Assembly: GCA_025928435.1 (NCBI GenBank)
Contig: JAICJM010000025.1
Location: 1-30,272, forward strand
DNA length: 30,272 bases
Origin: Thermoleophilia bacterium
Lineage (GTDB): Bacteria; Actinomycetota; Thermoleophilia; Gaiellales; JAICJC01
Direction: 5' to 3'
How positions within the stretch are numbered: position 1 is the first letter of the stretch; each line of letters begins with the position of its first letter. The position numbers and the translations under genes were made by a program. Below the pieces are notes generated by a model. It was not told the DNA's origin. It worked only from the letters and a program-made list of their open reading frames with translations, and made no database searches. Shown here one piece after another: positions 1-8,841 of this stretch.

Positions 1-212
1 CGGCGGCGAACGCCTGGCTGGACGGCCTTGCCGGCGACCTGCGCCCCGACACGTCCGGGCAGGCGTACCAGAACTACATCGACCCGGGGCTCGCGGGCTG
101 GGAGCAGGCGTACTACGCCACCAACCTGGCCCGCCTGCGCGCGATCAAGCGCAGGTGGGATCCCGACCGGCTGTTCCGGTTCCGGCAGGGAATCCCGCCC
201 GCCGCCGCCTGA
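1..212 (+). CDS. FAD-linked oxidoreductase, C-terminal fragment (BBE domain)
   Basis: The gene enters from the left edge and only its last 69 codons are present, read from base 3 to the TGA at 210-212. The visible residues contain YQNYIDPGL, then [13 protein letters not shown], then [15 protein letters not shown]. This is the berberine-bridge-enzyme (BBE) C-terminal signature that closes PCMH/FAD_binding_4 oxidoreductases, where the YxNY part lies near the flavin and substrate pocket. These enzymes carry a covalent or tight FAD and oxidise sugars, alcohols or alkaloid-like substrates with oxygen. The substrate cannot be told from this fragment. The next gene starts 16 bases after the stop, so the two could be cotranscribed, although a separate promoter-like hexamer lies between them. 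Confidence 0.8.
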   Translation, partial: AANAWLDGLAGDLRPDTSGQAYQNYIDPGLAGWEQAYYATNLARLRAIKRRWDPDRLFRFRQGIPPAAA

Positions 213-216
213 GGGT

Positions 217-222
217 TACGGT
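217..222 (+). promoter_or_regulatory. Possible -10 element for a leaderless transcript
   Basis: TACGGT fits the TANNNT -10 pattern and ends 6 bases before the GTG at 229, which has no Shine-Dalgarno at a usable distance. No -35 match is evident. It is one of several such cases in this window. Confidence 0.3.
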
Positions 223-228
223 ACGCGC

Positions 229-741
229 GTGCACGAGACGGCGGCCGACCTCGACGCCCTCCAGCGCCTGCTGGACGAAAGCTACGCCGCGTCCGGCGAG
301 CACCTGCGGCGCATCATCACGCCGGAGCGGAGGCTGGACGCCGCGGCGCTCGCGGCCCGGCTCGCCGGCGTGCGCCTGCTCGCGCTCGCGACCGCGACCG
401 CGGACGGGCGGCCAATCGTCGGCCCCGTCGACGGCATCTTCTACCGGGGCGCGTTCTGGTTCGGCTCGGCGCCGGACTCGGTGCGCTTCCGCCACATCCG
501 CGTGCGGCCGGACGTGAGCGCGACCCACATCGAGGGCGAGCCGTTCGCCGTCACCATCCACGGCCGCGCGCGCATCCTCGACCTGCGCGACCCCGAGGCG
601 GCCGGCTTTCGCGACGCGCTCGTCGAGGTGTACGCGCCCCGCTACGGCGAGGACTGGATCGGCTGGGCCGAGAAGCACCCGTACGCCCGCATCGACGCCC
701 GCCGAGTGTACACGTTCGTCTACGAGGAGGCGGCCGGATGA
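229..741 (+). CDS. Pyridoxamine 5'-phosphate oxidase-fold family protein
   Basis: A 170-residue protein starting at GTG 229; upstream in-frame ATG codons lie inside the previous gene and give an Arg/Thr/Pro-rich out-of-character segment, so I reject them. The pattern [31 protein letters not shown] is split-barrel FMN-binding (PNPOx-like): a strand, a turn with DGRP, a second strand, then a region that sorts substrates or cofactors. [33 protein letters not shown] continues the barrel. Family members bind FMN, F420 or haem, and many are of unknown substrate; I cannot choose a cofactor. The last four bases overlap the ATG of the next gene (ATGA at 738-741), so the two are translationally coupled. 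Confidence 0.78.
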   Translation: MHETAADLDALQRLLDESYAASGEHLRRIITPERRLDAAALAARLAGVRLLALATATADGRPIVGPVDGIFYRGAFWFGSAPDSVRFRHIRVRPDVSATHIEGEPFAVTIHGRARILDLRDPEAAGFRDALVEVYAPRYGEDWIGWAEKHPYARIDARRVYTFVYEEAAG

Positions 742-1154
742 GGCATGCCCGGAAGGAGCTCTGGTTCGAGGTGCCCGAGCGGCGCGCCTATCTCAACATC
801 ACCCCGCAGGTCGAGGAGTTCGTGCGCGAGAGCGGGATCGAGCACGGCCTCTGCCTCGTGAACCCGATGCACATCACCGCGGCGGTGTACGTGAACGACG
901 ACGAGTCCGGCCTGCTGGCCGACATCGACGACTGGCTCGAGCGGATGGCGCCGCACGAGCCGGTGTCGGGGTACCGCCACAACCGCGGCGAGGACAACGC
1001 CGACGCGCACCTGAAGCGCCAGCTCATGGCCCACCAGGTCGTGCTCGCAATCACCGACGGCGGTCTCGACCTGGGCACGTGGGAGCAGGTCTTCTACGCC
1101 GAGTTCGACGGCCGGCGGCGCAAACGCGTGCTGTGCAAGGCAATCGGCGAGTAG
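738..1154 (+). CDS. YjbQ / UPF0047 family protein
   Basis: A 138-residue protein, the usual size for UPF0047. Diagnostic segments are [22 protein letters not shown] near residue 32-50, a central GYRHN followed by [11 protein letters not shown], and the C-terminal [16 protein letters not shown]. The histidines and acidic residues of HIT, YRHN and NADAH form the presumed metal or phosphate pocket of the family. Some members have thiamine-phosphate-synthase-like activity in vitro, but the physiological role is unsettled. The ATG lies in the 4-base overlap with the preceding flavin-fold gene and has a GAGGAGG ribosome site at 725-731. The gene is followed by a 31-base gap before tdh. Confidence 0.88.
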   Translation: MRHARKELWFEVPERRAYLNITPQVEEFVRESGIEHGLCLVNPMHITAAVYVNDDESGLLADIDDWLERMAPHEPVSGYRHNRGEDNADAHLKRQLMAHQVVLAITDGGLDLGTWEQVFYAEFDGRRRKRVLCKAIGE

Positions 1155-1169
1155 CGCGGCCCTCGGGCA

Positions 1170-1175
1170 TATCCT
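1170..1175 (+). promoter_or_regulatory. Possible -10 element before tdh
   Basis: TATCCT lies 10 bases before the tdh ATG, and no Shine-Dalgarno is present between them (the intervening bases are CCCCCCGAGA). The placement suggests a leaderless or nearly leaderless tdh-kbl mRNA. No clear -35 is seen. Confidence 0.35.
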
Positions 1176-1185
1176 CCCCCCGAGA

Positions 1186-2217
1186 ATGCGCGCCCTGGTG
1201 AAGAGCCGCGCCGAGCCCGGCCTGTGGCTGGAGGACGTCCCCGAGCCGGAGCACGGCATCAACGACGTCCTGATCCGGGTGCGGCGCACCGGGATCTGCG
1301 GCACCGACGTCCACATCGAGCGCTGGGACAGCTGGGCGCAGCGCACGATCCCCGTGCCGCTCGTGATCGGGCACGAGTTCGTGGGCGAAGTGGTGGAGGT
1401 CGGCTCGAACGTGAGCGACTTCCACCCCGGCGACCTCGTGAGCGGCGAGGGCCACGTCGTCTGCGGCCGCTGCCGCAACTGCATGGCCGGGCGCCGCCAT
1501 CTGTGCGCCCACTCGCAGGGAGTCGGCGTGACCCGCCCGGGCGCGTTCGCCGAGCTGATCGCCCTGCCGATGACCAACATCTGGCACCACTGGCCCGGCG
1601 TCGACGAGGCGGTCGCCGCGATCTTCGACCCGTTCGGGAACGCCGTCCACACCGCCCTGGCCTTCCCGGTGCTGGGCGAGGACGTGCTCATCACCGGCGC
1701 CGGCCCCATCGGCTGCATGGCCGCGGCGGTGGTGCGCCACGCGGGCGCGCGGCACGTCGTCGTCAGCGACCCCAACCCGTACCGGCGAGCGCTGGCGGCG
1801 GGCATGGGCGCGAGCCTGACCGTCGACCCGACCGAGCGCACGCTCGAGGACGTGCAGCAGGAGCTCGGCATGACCGAGGGCTTCGACGTCGGGCTCGAGA
1901 TGTCGGGCAGCCCGGAGGCCCTGCACCAGCTGATCGCGGGCATGTCGCACGGCGGCCGCATCGCCCTGCTCGGCATCCCCACCGAGGAGATCGCGATCGA
2001 CTGGACGCAGGTCGTCTTCAACATGCTGACGCTGCGCGGGATCTACGGCCGCGAGATGTACGAGACCTGGTATCAGATGACCGTGATGCTGCAGTCGGGG
2101 CTCGACATCTCGCCGGTCATCACGCACCGCCTGCCGTACTCCGAGTTCGCGGAGGGCTTCACGATCGCGGGCTCGGGCCGCTCCGGCAAGGTCGTGCTCG
2201 ACTGGACGGAGGGCTGA
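1186..2217 (+). CDS. tdh: L-threonine 3-dehydrogenase (zinc-dependent)
   Basis: A 343-residue medium-chain zinc dehydrogenase (E. coli Tdh has 341). It oxidises L-threonine to 2-amino-3-ketobutyrate with NAD+. Visible are the catalytic zinc site C38-G-T40-D-V-H43 and G-H63-E64-F, the four structural-zinc cysteines C93, C96, C99 and C107 in the lobe, and the Rossmann motif [12 protein letters not shown] near residue 168-180. The segment VTRPGAFAE and the phrase NIWHHW are typical of true threonine dehydrogenases and separate them from alcohol or sorbitol dehydrogenases. The unstable product is taken up by the enzyme encoded next door, kbl, whose GTG begins 2 bases after this stop, so the pair is an operon for threonine catabolism to glycine and acetyl-CoA. 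Confidence 0.93.
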   Translation: MRALVKSRAEPGLWLEDVPEPEHGINDVLIRVRRTGICGTDVHIERWDSWAQRTIPVPLVIGHEFVGEVVEVGSNVSDFHPGDLVSGEGHVVCGRCRNCMAGRRHLCAHSQGVGVTRPGAFAELIALPMTNIWHHWPGVDEAVAAIFDPFGNAVHTALAFPVLGEDVLITGAGPIGCMAAAVVRHAGARHVVVSDPNPYRRALAAGMGASLTVDPTERTLEDVQQELGMTEGFDVGLEMSGSPEALHQLIAGMSHGGRIALLGIPTEEIAIDWTQVVFNMLTLRGIYGREMYETWYQMTVMLQSGLDISPVITHRLPYSEFAEGFTIAGSGRSGKVVLDWTEG

Positions 2218-2219
2218 GG

Positions 2220-3400
<1,181 letters not shown>

Positions 3401-3401
<1 letters not shown>

Positions 3402-3439
3402 TGGGGACTGTCCCCGGGTGAACCGGGGACAGTCCCCAC
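3401..3439. repeat. Perfect palindrome, GGGGACTGTCCCC family (copy 1)
   Basis: Two perfect 17-base arms, GTGGGGACTGTCCCCGG and its reverse complement, flank a 5-base loop (GTGAA). The element fills the space between the convergent ends of kbl and the beta-propeller gene; the kbl TAG shares its last base. Related palindromes occur at 9718, 14150 and 15792, so this is a dispersed REP-like repeat. It could also act as a bidirectional terminator, but there is no U-tract. Confidence 0.88.
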
Positions 3440-3444
3440 GAGAC

Positions 3445-4620
3445 CTACTCCCTGAACTGGGCGTGATGCTGCTGGGCCACGCCGCCGATCTTGGTGAACT
3501 CGCCGCCCACCGTCACGGAGCCGTCGCCGGCAGCGAGCGCCTCGACGCCGAGGGTGGTGTTCGCCGACGGGTGCCAGCTCTGCAGGGCGCCCGTCGCCTC
3601 GTCGACCGCGATCAGCTTGTCACGGGCGGCCTGCACGGTGCAGAAGTTGTTCCCCGGCACCATGCCGCACCAGCCCGAGAAGTGGCCGCCGAAGTAGACG
3701 AACCCGTCCAGCACGGCCATATCCACCACGTTGCCGTTCGTGCCCTCCTGGTACTTGAGGGTGCCGTCGCCGATATTCCAGGCGATCATCGAGCCGCCGT
3801 TGCCGGTGGCCGCGCCGAAGAGCGTACTTCCGTCCTGCGTGAAGCGCAGGAGCTGGAACGGCCGGAACGTCTGCAGGTCGGCCGTGTGCCACGCCCACGG
3901 CACCGTGGCGCCCGTGGTCGTGTTGACCGCGCCGACGCCGATGAACGAGGCGCCGTTCAGGGTGCGGAAGAACCCGCCCAGCACGACGCGCGTGTTCCCG
4001 GAGTCGACGGCGAACGCCCGCACCTCGGCGTCGACGACGGGGTTCCAGGTCGAGTCAAGCGCGCCGGTGGTGGCGTTCACGCGGGCCGCGTACGCCCTGG
4101 CCGCGCCGCCCATCTTCGTGAACGACCCGCCGACGTACAGGCTCGAGCCCGAGACGTAGAGGCCGCGCACCGCGGCGTTCGGCGACGGCACCTTGAACCC
4201 GGTCACGACCGCGCCCGTCGAGTTGTTGACCTCGACGACCTTCTTGTGGGTCGCGCCGCCCACGGTCGAGAAGGCGCCGCCGACGTAGACGTTCGATCCC
4301 GACGTGTCGATCGCGTAGACCGCGCCGCCGGTGATGTTGGGGTTCCAGCTCAGGAGCGCCCCGGTGTCGAGGTTGATGGCGGCCGCCCCGTTCCGGGTGA
4401 CCGCACCCGAGCCGGTCGAGCCGGCGGGGAGCATGGCGGTGAAGCTGCCCCCGAGGTACACCGTGTTGCCGCGAATCACTTCCACCCGAACTGTGCCGTT
4501 CGCCTGCCACCCCGCGATGGGCTTCGAGCCCACGACTGCGGCGTCGGCCACCGACGCCATTGCCAGCGTGGCGATCCCAACCGCGAGCAGGACCACGCCA
4601 CGGATGCCCGTTCTCCTCAC
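3445..4620 (-). CDS. Secreted beta-propeller protein with repeated GG-F blades
   Basis: A 391-residue exported protein. The signal peptide runs over the first 28 residues (RRTGIR, then a hydrophobic stretch, then SVADAA as the likely cleavage region). The mature part repeats a unit of about 50 residues, each ending a strand with hydrophobic-GG-x-F: YLGGSF (55-60), YVGGAF (112-117), YVGGSF (162-167), VLGGFF (213-218), and later YFGGHF and TVGGEF. Each unit also has a turn like TTGALDSTWNP. This matches delta-60-repeat / DUF5122-type or PQQ-like propellers. Two cysteines in GWCGMVPGNNFC may form a disulfide. No catalytic residues are recognisable, and the ligand is unknown. The start is GTG with AGGAGG 6 bases upstream. 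Confidence 0.82.
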   Translation of the reverse strand: MRRTGIRGVVLLAVGIATLAMASVADAAVVGSKPIAGWQANGTVRVEVIRGNTVYLGGSFTAMLPAGSTGSGAVTRNGAAAINLDTGALLSWNPNITGGAVYAIDTSGSNVYVGGAFSTVGGATHKKVVEVNNSTGAVVTGFKVPSPNAAVRGLYVSGSSLYVGGSFTKMGGAARAYAARVNATTGALDSTWNPVVDAEVRAFAVDSGNTRVVLGGFFRTLNGASFIGVGAVNTTTGATVPWAWHTADLQTFRPFQLLRFTQDGSTLFGAATGNGGSMIAWNIGDGTLKYQEGTNGNVVDMAVLDGFVYFGGHFSGWCGMVPGNNFCTVQAARDKLIAVDEATGALQSWHPSANTTLGVEALAAGDGSVTVGGEFTKIGGVAQQHHAQFRE

Positions 4621-4668
4621 TCCAGCCTCCTATTGATTTTCGTCCAGAAACGCGCCGCTTTGCGCGTC

Positions 4669-4696
4669 ATCCTACCCGCGGTTCGGAAAGTGTCAA
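4669..4696 (-). promoter_or_regulatory. Sigma-70-type promoter for the beta-propeller gene
   Basis: On the minus strand, TTGACA (4691-4696) and TAGGAT (4669-4674) are separated by 16 bases. Both hexamers are close to consensus. The start codon at 4620 is about 50 bases downstream with a good ribosome site, so the layout is coherent. This is the clearest housekeeping-type promoter in the window. Confidence 0.6.
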
Positions 4697-4766
4697 TCTC
4701 TGGTGGTGTAAAGGTTTGCACCGACCCGCTCAAGCCGCTTCCGGGAATCGCCGATGTGCAGGCGTT

Positions 4767-5849
4767 ATGGCTTCCACGTTCACGGCCGTCCTGGACTGGC
4801 GAGCGCCGCAGGCGGGCGGGCTCCTGCGCGAGTACGCCGAGCATTTCGGCCCGGATGACGCCGCCACCCTCCTGATCCATGGCGGCGCAGCGGAGGACGT
4901 CGCGCCGGCAGCGGCCGCGCTCGGCGAGGCGTCACCGGAGATGGTGCTCGTCGAGCACGTCGAGGCGGCCGAGCTGGAACCACGGGCCGACGCCGCCCTC
5001 ACGAGCGGCCTCGCCGAGGGGGCGGTGGCGGGCCTACCGGCGCTTCGGGCGGGCGACCTCCGCGCGCTCTACGACCTGCGCCTCCCGGGCGCGCGGCGGG
5101 CACACCGGTTCACCTGCAACCTCTGCGGCACGGCGGGCCTCGCCGAGACCCGCGGCTGGCCGCGCGACACCGCCACCTGCCGGGGCTGCGGATCGGCCGC
5201 GCGCTTCCGCGGGCTCGCCGACCTGATCGGGCGCGAGCTCTTCGGGAGCGATGCGCCGCTCCACAGCCTGCCGGCCCGGCCCGATCTCACGGGCGTCGGC
5301 ATGAGCGATCCGCTCCCGCTGGCCGCCCTGCTCGGCCGCCGGATGGCCTACACCAACACCTACTACCACTGCGAGCCGCGCCTGGACGTCTGCGCGCCGG
5401 GCGACCACGCCGGCCGCTACGACCTGGTCGTCTGCAGCGAGGTGCTCGAGCACGTCCCGCCGCCGATCGAGCCGGCGTTCACCGGCCTGCACGACCTCTT
5501 GCGTCCGGGCGGCCTGCTCGTCTTCAGCGTGCCCTACCGCTCGCACGGCGAGACGATCGAGCACTTCCCGGGCTTGCACGACTACGAGATCGTGGTCTCG
5601 GGCGGCGAGCACATCCTCCGCAACACGTCGCCCGGCGGCCGGGTCGAGGAGCACCGCGACCTGGCCTTCCACGGCGGGCCCGGCGAGACGCTCGAGCTGC
5701 GCGTCTTCGCCCTCCCCGACCTGCTCACGCGGCTCGAGGCCGCCGGGCTCGTCGACGTGCGCGTCCACCGCGAGCCGAACTTCGCCCACGGCGTCTGGTG
5801 GCCGGGGGCGGACGGCTGGCCCATCACCGCCCGCCGCCCCGCCGCCTAG
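4767..5849 (+). CDS. Zinc-ribbon, class I methyltransferase-like protein
   Basis: A 360-residue protein in three parts. Residues 1-100 are an alpha/beta segment resembling the tail of a glycosyltransferase (LIHGGAAEDV, EMVLVEHVEA). Residues 113-145 hold a four-cysteine zinc ribbon, C117-NL-C120 and C138-RG-C141. Residues 170-320 resemble a SAM-dependent methyltransferase: YDLVVCSEVLEHVPPP, then LLRPGGLLVFSVPYRSHGETIEHFPGLHDYEIV, a strong methyltransf_11-type post-I block. The usual glycine-rich motif I is not seen; instead there is GVGMSDPLPLAALLGRR and a cysteine/tyrosine-rich TNTYYHC. Proteins of this layout often sit in polysaccharide or secondary-metabolite loci, but no such neighbours are here. 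ATG 4767 is the first good start; no Shine-Dalgarno is seen. Confidence 0.7.
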   Translation: MASTFTAVLDWRAPQAGGLLREYAEHFGPDDAATLLIHGGAAEDVAPAAAALGEASPEMVLVEHVEAAELEPRADAALTSGLAEGAVAGLPALRAGDLRALYDLRLPGARRAHRFTCNLCGTAGLAETRGWPRDTATCRGCGSAARFRGLADLIGRELFGSDAPLHSLPARPDLTGVGMSDPLPLAALLGRRMAYTNTYYHCEPRLDVCAPGDHAGRYDLVVCSEVLEHVPPPIEPAFTGLHDLLRPGGLLVFSVPYRSHGETIEHFPGLHDYEIVVSGGEHILRNTSPGGRVEEHRDLAFHGGPGETLELRVFALPDLLTRLEAAGLVDVRVHREPNFAHGVWWPGADGWPITARRPAA

Positions 5850-6349
5850 GTCGTCGCTGCCGAGGCGGTCTCGGGCGCCGGCGCGGCCTCGCCCTCGAAG
5901 AGCGCGGCGACGCTCGAGTCGATCGGCTCGGTCACGATCTGGGTCGCGTTCAGCACCTTCAGGATCCCCTCCGCCTGCGGCACGGCGTCCTGCGAGATCT
6001 CGATCACCGTCGCCGAGGAGCCGGGCTGCATCGACTGGCCGAGCGTCTCGAGCTGGCTGTTCTTGAACCCGGAGTCGCGCAGCTTCGACGTCAGCGCGCC
6101 GATGCTGCCGCCGGCCAGCATGCCGATCGGGCCGCCGATGATGCCGATCGCGCCGCCGAGCAGCGCGCCGCGGCCGGCGCCCCAGTCCTTCGACTCGACG
6201 AACTTGACCTTGCCGTCCTCGCGCACGACGAGGACGGCGGTGTTGCCGACGCGGTCGGGGAACGCCCCGCCCACCGAGGCCGCGCCGCGCGTGCCGCCGT
6301 CGAGGGTGGAGAAGCTCGCCGCCAGGACCGTTCGGGTGGAGTCGGCCAT
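5846..6349 (-). CDS. DUF1269-type membrane protein
   Basis: A 167-residue protein. It follows the DUF1269 plan: an N-terminal strand region with AVLVVREDGKVKFVES, then a glycine-zipper membrane hairpin (GALLGGAIGIIGGPIGMLAGGSIGAL, about residues 60-86), then SKLRDSGF and LGQSMQPGSSATVIEIS. An Ala/Glu/Pro-rich tail follows. Family members are often stress-linked and their function is not known. The ATG at 6347-6349 is preceded by GGAGG on the minus strand. The stop codon is read from the same CTAG tetranucleotide as the stop of the convergent methyltransferase-like gene. Confidence 0.75.
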   Translation of the reverse strand: MADSTRTVLAASFSTLDGGTRGAASVGGAFPDRVGNTAVLVVREDGKVKFVESKDWGAGRGALLGGAIGIIGGPIGMLAGGSIGALTSKLRDSGFKNSQLETLGQSMQPGSSATVIEISQDAVPQAEGILKVLNATQIVTEPIDSSVAALFEGEAAPAPETASAATT

Positions 6350-6409
6350 TTGTGGCCTCCATTTCGGTCGGGAGCACATCAGCCTACTCCCGGTTTTTGA
6401 AGTCGGGAT

Positions 6410-6415
6410 TAGGAT
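6410..6415 (+). promoter_or_regulatory. Possible -10 element before the amidohydrolase gene
   Basis: TAGGAT lies 9 bases before the ATG at 6425, within a short AT-richer interval, and no Shine-Dalgarno follows it. No convincing -35 is present. Confidence 0.35.
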
Positions 6416-6424
6416 CGGGACGCG

Positions 6425-7411
6425 ATGAAGATCGACGCCTTCGCGCACATCTCGCCCATCCGGTACCTCGAGCGGGTCGAGGAGATCCTGGCGGGGCCGG
6501 GCGCGAGCGCCGCGGTGCGCGAGCACGGCCCGTGGCTGCGCGAGGACCCCGTGCTCTTCGACCTGGACGCCCGCGAGCGGGCCCTGGAGCCGTTCGACGA
6601 CTACCGCCAGGTGCTCGTGCTGGGGGCGCCGCCGATCGAGGAGCTGGGCGAGCCGGCGGTCACGCGCCGGTTGGCGCGGCTGGCGAACGACGAGATGGCA
6701 GGGCTCGTGCGCGACCACGACCGCTTCGTGGGCTTCGCGGCCGCGCTGCCGCTGAACGACGTCGATGCCGGCCTCGAGGAGCTGCGCCGGGCGTCCCGCG
6801 ACCTGGGCGCGCTCGGCGTCCAGGTGTACTCGAACGTGAACGGCCGCCCGCTGGACGATCCCCGCTACCGGCCGCTGTTCGCGCTGGCCGAGGAGCTCGA
6901 CGTCGCGATCTGGCTGCACCCGACCCGCAGCCCGGCGTGGCCGGACTACCCGTCCGAGACCGCCTCGCAGCACGGCATCTGGTGGTCGATCGGGTGGCCG
7001 TTCGAGACGGCGGCGGCGATGTGCCGGCTGGTCTACTCCGGGATCCTCGAGGAGCATCCCACCTTGAGGATCCTGACCCACCACGCCGGCGCGATGATCC
7101 CCTACTTCTCGGGCCGGTTCCGCAAGATCCAGACCGAGGACCAGCGGCCGGCGCTCGAACGGCTGCCGCGCGAGCCGCTCGACTACTTCCGCCGCTTCTA
7201 CGCCGACACGGCGCTCTTCGGCGCGCCGCACGCGCTGCGCTGCACGCTCGACTTCTTCGGCCCGGGGAACGTCCTCTTCGGCACCGACATGCCGCTGGGC
7301 GGCCCGGACGTCGTCGGCGAGACGATCGCCGACGTCGAGGCGCTCGGCCTGCCCGCCGCCGACGCCGAGCGGGTCTACGCCGGCAACGCCCGTGAGGTGC
7401 TGCGGGTGTGA
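6425..7411 (+). CDS. Amidohydrolase_2 family metal-dependent hydrolase/decarboxylase
   Basis: A 328-residue TIM-barrel enzyme of the amidohydrolase_2 family (ACMSD and gamma-resorcylate decarboxylase relatives). The metal ligands in view are H8 in IDAFAHI, H165 in WLHPT, H219/H220 in LTHHAGAMIP, and D288 in LFGTDMP. The usual first ligand, the leading histidine of the HxH pair, is phenylalanine (F6). The protein also keeps the GVQVYSNVNGRPLDDP segment that follows strand 4 in decarboxylase relatives. A decarboxylation or hydrolysis of an aromatic or small cyclic acid is likely but the substrate is open. The stop overlaps the GTG of the GH13 gene by four bases (GTGA), so the two are translationally coupled, although the functional link is not obvious. 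Confidence 0.82.
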   Translation: MKIDAFAHISPIRYLERVEEILAGPGASAAVREHGPWLREDPVLFDLDARERALEPFDDYRQVLVLGAPPIEELGEPAVTRRLARLANDEMAGLVRDHDRFVGFAAALPLNDVDAGLEELRRASRDLGALGVQVYSNVNGRPLDDPRYRPLFALAEELDVAIWLHPTRSPAWPDYPSETASQHGIWWSIGWPFETAAAMCRLVYSGILEEHPTLRILTHHAGAMIPYFSGRFRKIQTEDQRPALERLPREPLDYFRRFYADTALFGAPHALRCTLDFFGPGNVLFGTDMPLGGPDVVGETIADVEALGLPAADAERVYAGNAREVLRV

Positions 7412-8832
7412 CCGGGTGGTGGGACGACGCGGTCGTCTACCAGATCTACCCCCGCTCCTTCCAGGACTCCGACGGGGACGGGATCGGCGACATCCGCGGG
7501 ATCACGGGCCGGCTGGACGAGGTGGCCGCCCTCGGCGTCGACGCCGTGTGGCTCTCGCCCATGTACCCCTCGCCGCTCGCCGACGGCGGCTACGACATCA
7601 CCGACTTCACGGGCGTCGACCCGCGCCTCGGCACCGTCGACCACCTCGGCGAGGTGATCGCCGAGACGCACCGCCGCGGGATGCGGCTCCTGCTCGACCT
7701 CGTCCCCAACCACACCTCGATCGAGCACCCGTGGTTCGGAGAGCATCCCGACCGCTACATCTGGGCCGACGGGGCGGTGAACAACTGGAAGGCGGCGTTC
7801 GGTGGCTCGGTATGGACGCAGGACGAGCGCCGCGGCCGCTGGTACCTGCACTCGTTCTTCCCCGAGCAGCCCGATCTCGACTGGCGCAATCCGGCCGTGC
7901 CCGCCGCGATGCGGGACGTCGTGCGCACCTGGCTCGGCCGGGGCGTGGACGGCTTCCGCCTCGATGCCCTCGACTCCCTCGGCAAGCATCCCGACCTGCT
8001 CGACGACCCGCCGGCGACGGCGCCGCCGCCCTTCCCCGACACCCCCGACGCGGCCGGGCTCGAGCGCCGCCATTCCCGCAACTGGCTGCCGACGATCCGC
8101 CCGATCCTGGCGGCGCTGCGCGAGGCCGCCGGCGACGCGTTCCTGGTCGGCGAGGTGTACCGGCCGACCGACGAGCTCGGCCCCTACCTCGAGTCGCTCA
8201 CGAGCGCCTTCGTGTTCGAGCTGCTCTTCGCGCCCTGGGACGCCGGGGCCATCGGCGGGGCGCTCGACCGGGCCGCCGGGCTGGACGGCGCGGCCTGGGT
8301 GCTCTCGAACCACGACTTCGGCCGGGTCGGGTCGCGCATCGGCGAGGCCAACCTGCGCGCCGCCGCGATGCTGTTGCTGACCCTGCCCGGGCCGGTCTTC
8401 CTCTACCAGGGCGACGAGATCGGTCTGCTCGAGGGGCCGGGCGCCGACCCGCCCGTCGACCGGTACAACCGCGACCGCGCCCGCCACCCGATGCAGTGGG
8501 ACGCCGGGCCGCAGGGCGGGTTCACGTCCGGAAGGCCGTGGCTGCCCGCCGTCGACCCCGGCGCGCGCAATGTCGCCGACCAGCGCGCCGACCCCGGCTC
8601 GCTGTGGACGCTCCACCGCGACCTGATCGCGCTGCGGCGCGAGCTGCGCGGCGACCTGGAACCGGTCGCGGCGGGGGACGACGGCCTGCTTGCGTACCGC
8701 CGCGGCGACGTCCTCGTCGCCCTCAACCTGGGGCAGGAGACCCTCGGTCTCCCGGCCGGCGAGGCGCTCCTGCGCACCCATCCCGACGAACCGGGTCTAG
8801 GGCCCGGCGGGGGCGCAATCCTGCGCGAGTAG
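7408..8832 (+). CDS. GH13 alpha-glucosidase (oligo-1,6-glucosidase type)
   Basis: A 474-residue glycoside hydrolase family 13 protein. Seen in order: WWDDAVVYQIYPRSFQDSDGDGIGDI with the DxDxDGxGD calcium loop, VDAVWLSPMYPSP, DLVPNHTS (region I), GFRLDALDSL with nucleophile D186 (region II), LVGEVY with acid/base E249 (region III), and LSNHDF with the third acid D303 (region IV). The triad is intact. The YPRSFQDSDGDG start is that of exo-acting alpha-glucosidases, oligo-1,6-glucosidases and trehalose-6-phosphate hydrolases. It is shorter than the usual 530-560 residues, mainly in the C-terminal part. No signal peptide is present, so it is cytoplasmic. It faces a sugar ABC importer that probably supplies its substrate. 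Confidence 0.9.
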   Translation: MTGWWDDAVVYQIYPRSFQDSDGDGIGDIRGITGRLDEVAALGVDAVWLSPMYPSPLADGGYDITDFTGVDPRLGTVDHLGEVIAETHRRGMRLLLDLVPNHTSIEHPWFGEHPDRYIWADGAVNNWKAAFGGSVWTQDERRGRWYLHSFFPEQPDLDWRNPAVPAAMRDVVRTWLGRGVDGFRLDALDSLGKHPDLLDDPPATAPPPFPDTPDAAGLERRHSRNWLPTIRPILAALREAAGDAFLVGEVYRPTDELGPYLESLTSAFVFELLFAPWDAGAIGGALDRAAGLDGAAWVLSNHDFGRVGSRIGEANLRAAAMLLLTLPGPVFLYQGDEIGLLEGPGADPPVDRYNRDRARHPMQWDAGPQGGFTSGRPWLPAVDPGARNVADQRADPGSLWTLHRDLIALRRELRGDLEPVAAGDDGLLAYRRGDVLVALNLGQETLGLPAGEALLRTHPDEPGLGPGGGAILRE

Positions 8833-8835
8833 CCT
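8830..8835 (+). promoter_or_regulatory. Possible -10 element before the ParB-like gene
   Basis: TAGCCT ends 6 bases before ATG 8842, which has no Shine-Dalgarno. Its TAG is also the stop codon of the GH13 gene, so the match may be accidental. Confidence 0.22.
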
Positions 8836-8841
8836 ACCGGT

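Noticed and set aside
1224..2219. In-frame upstream extension of kbl through the tdh gene
   Set aside because: It is Arg/Pro/His-rich out-of-frame coding; the alpha-oxoamine synthase homology starts at GTG 2220.
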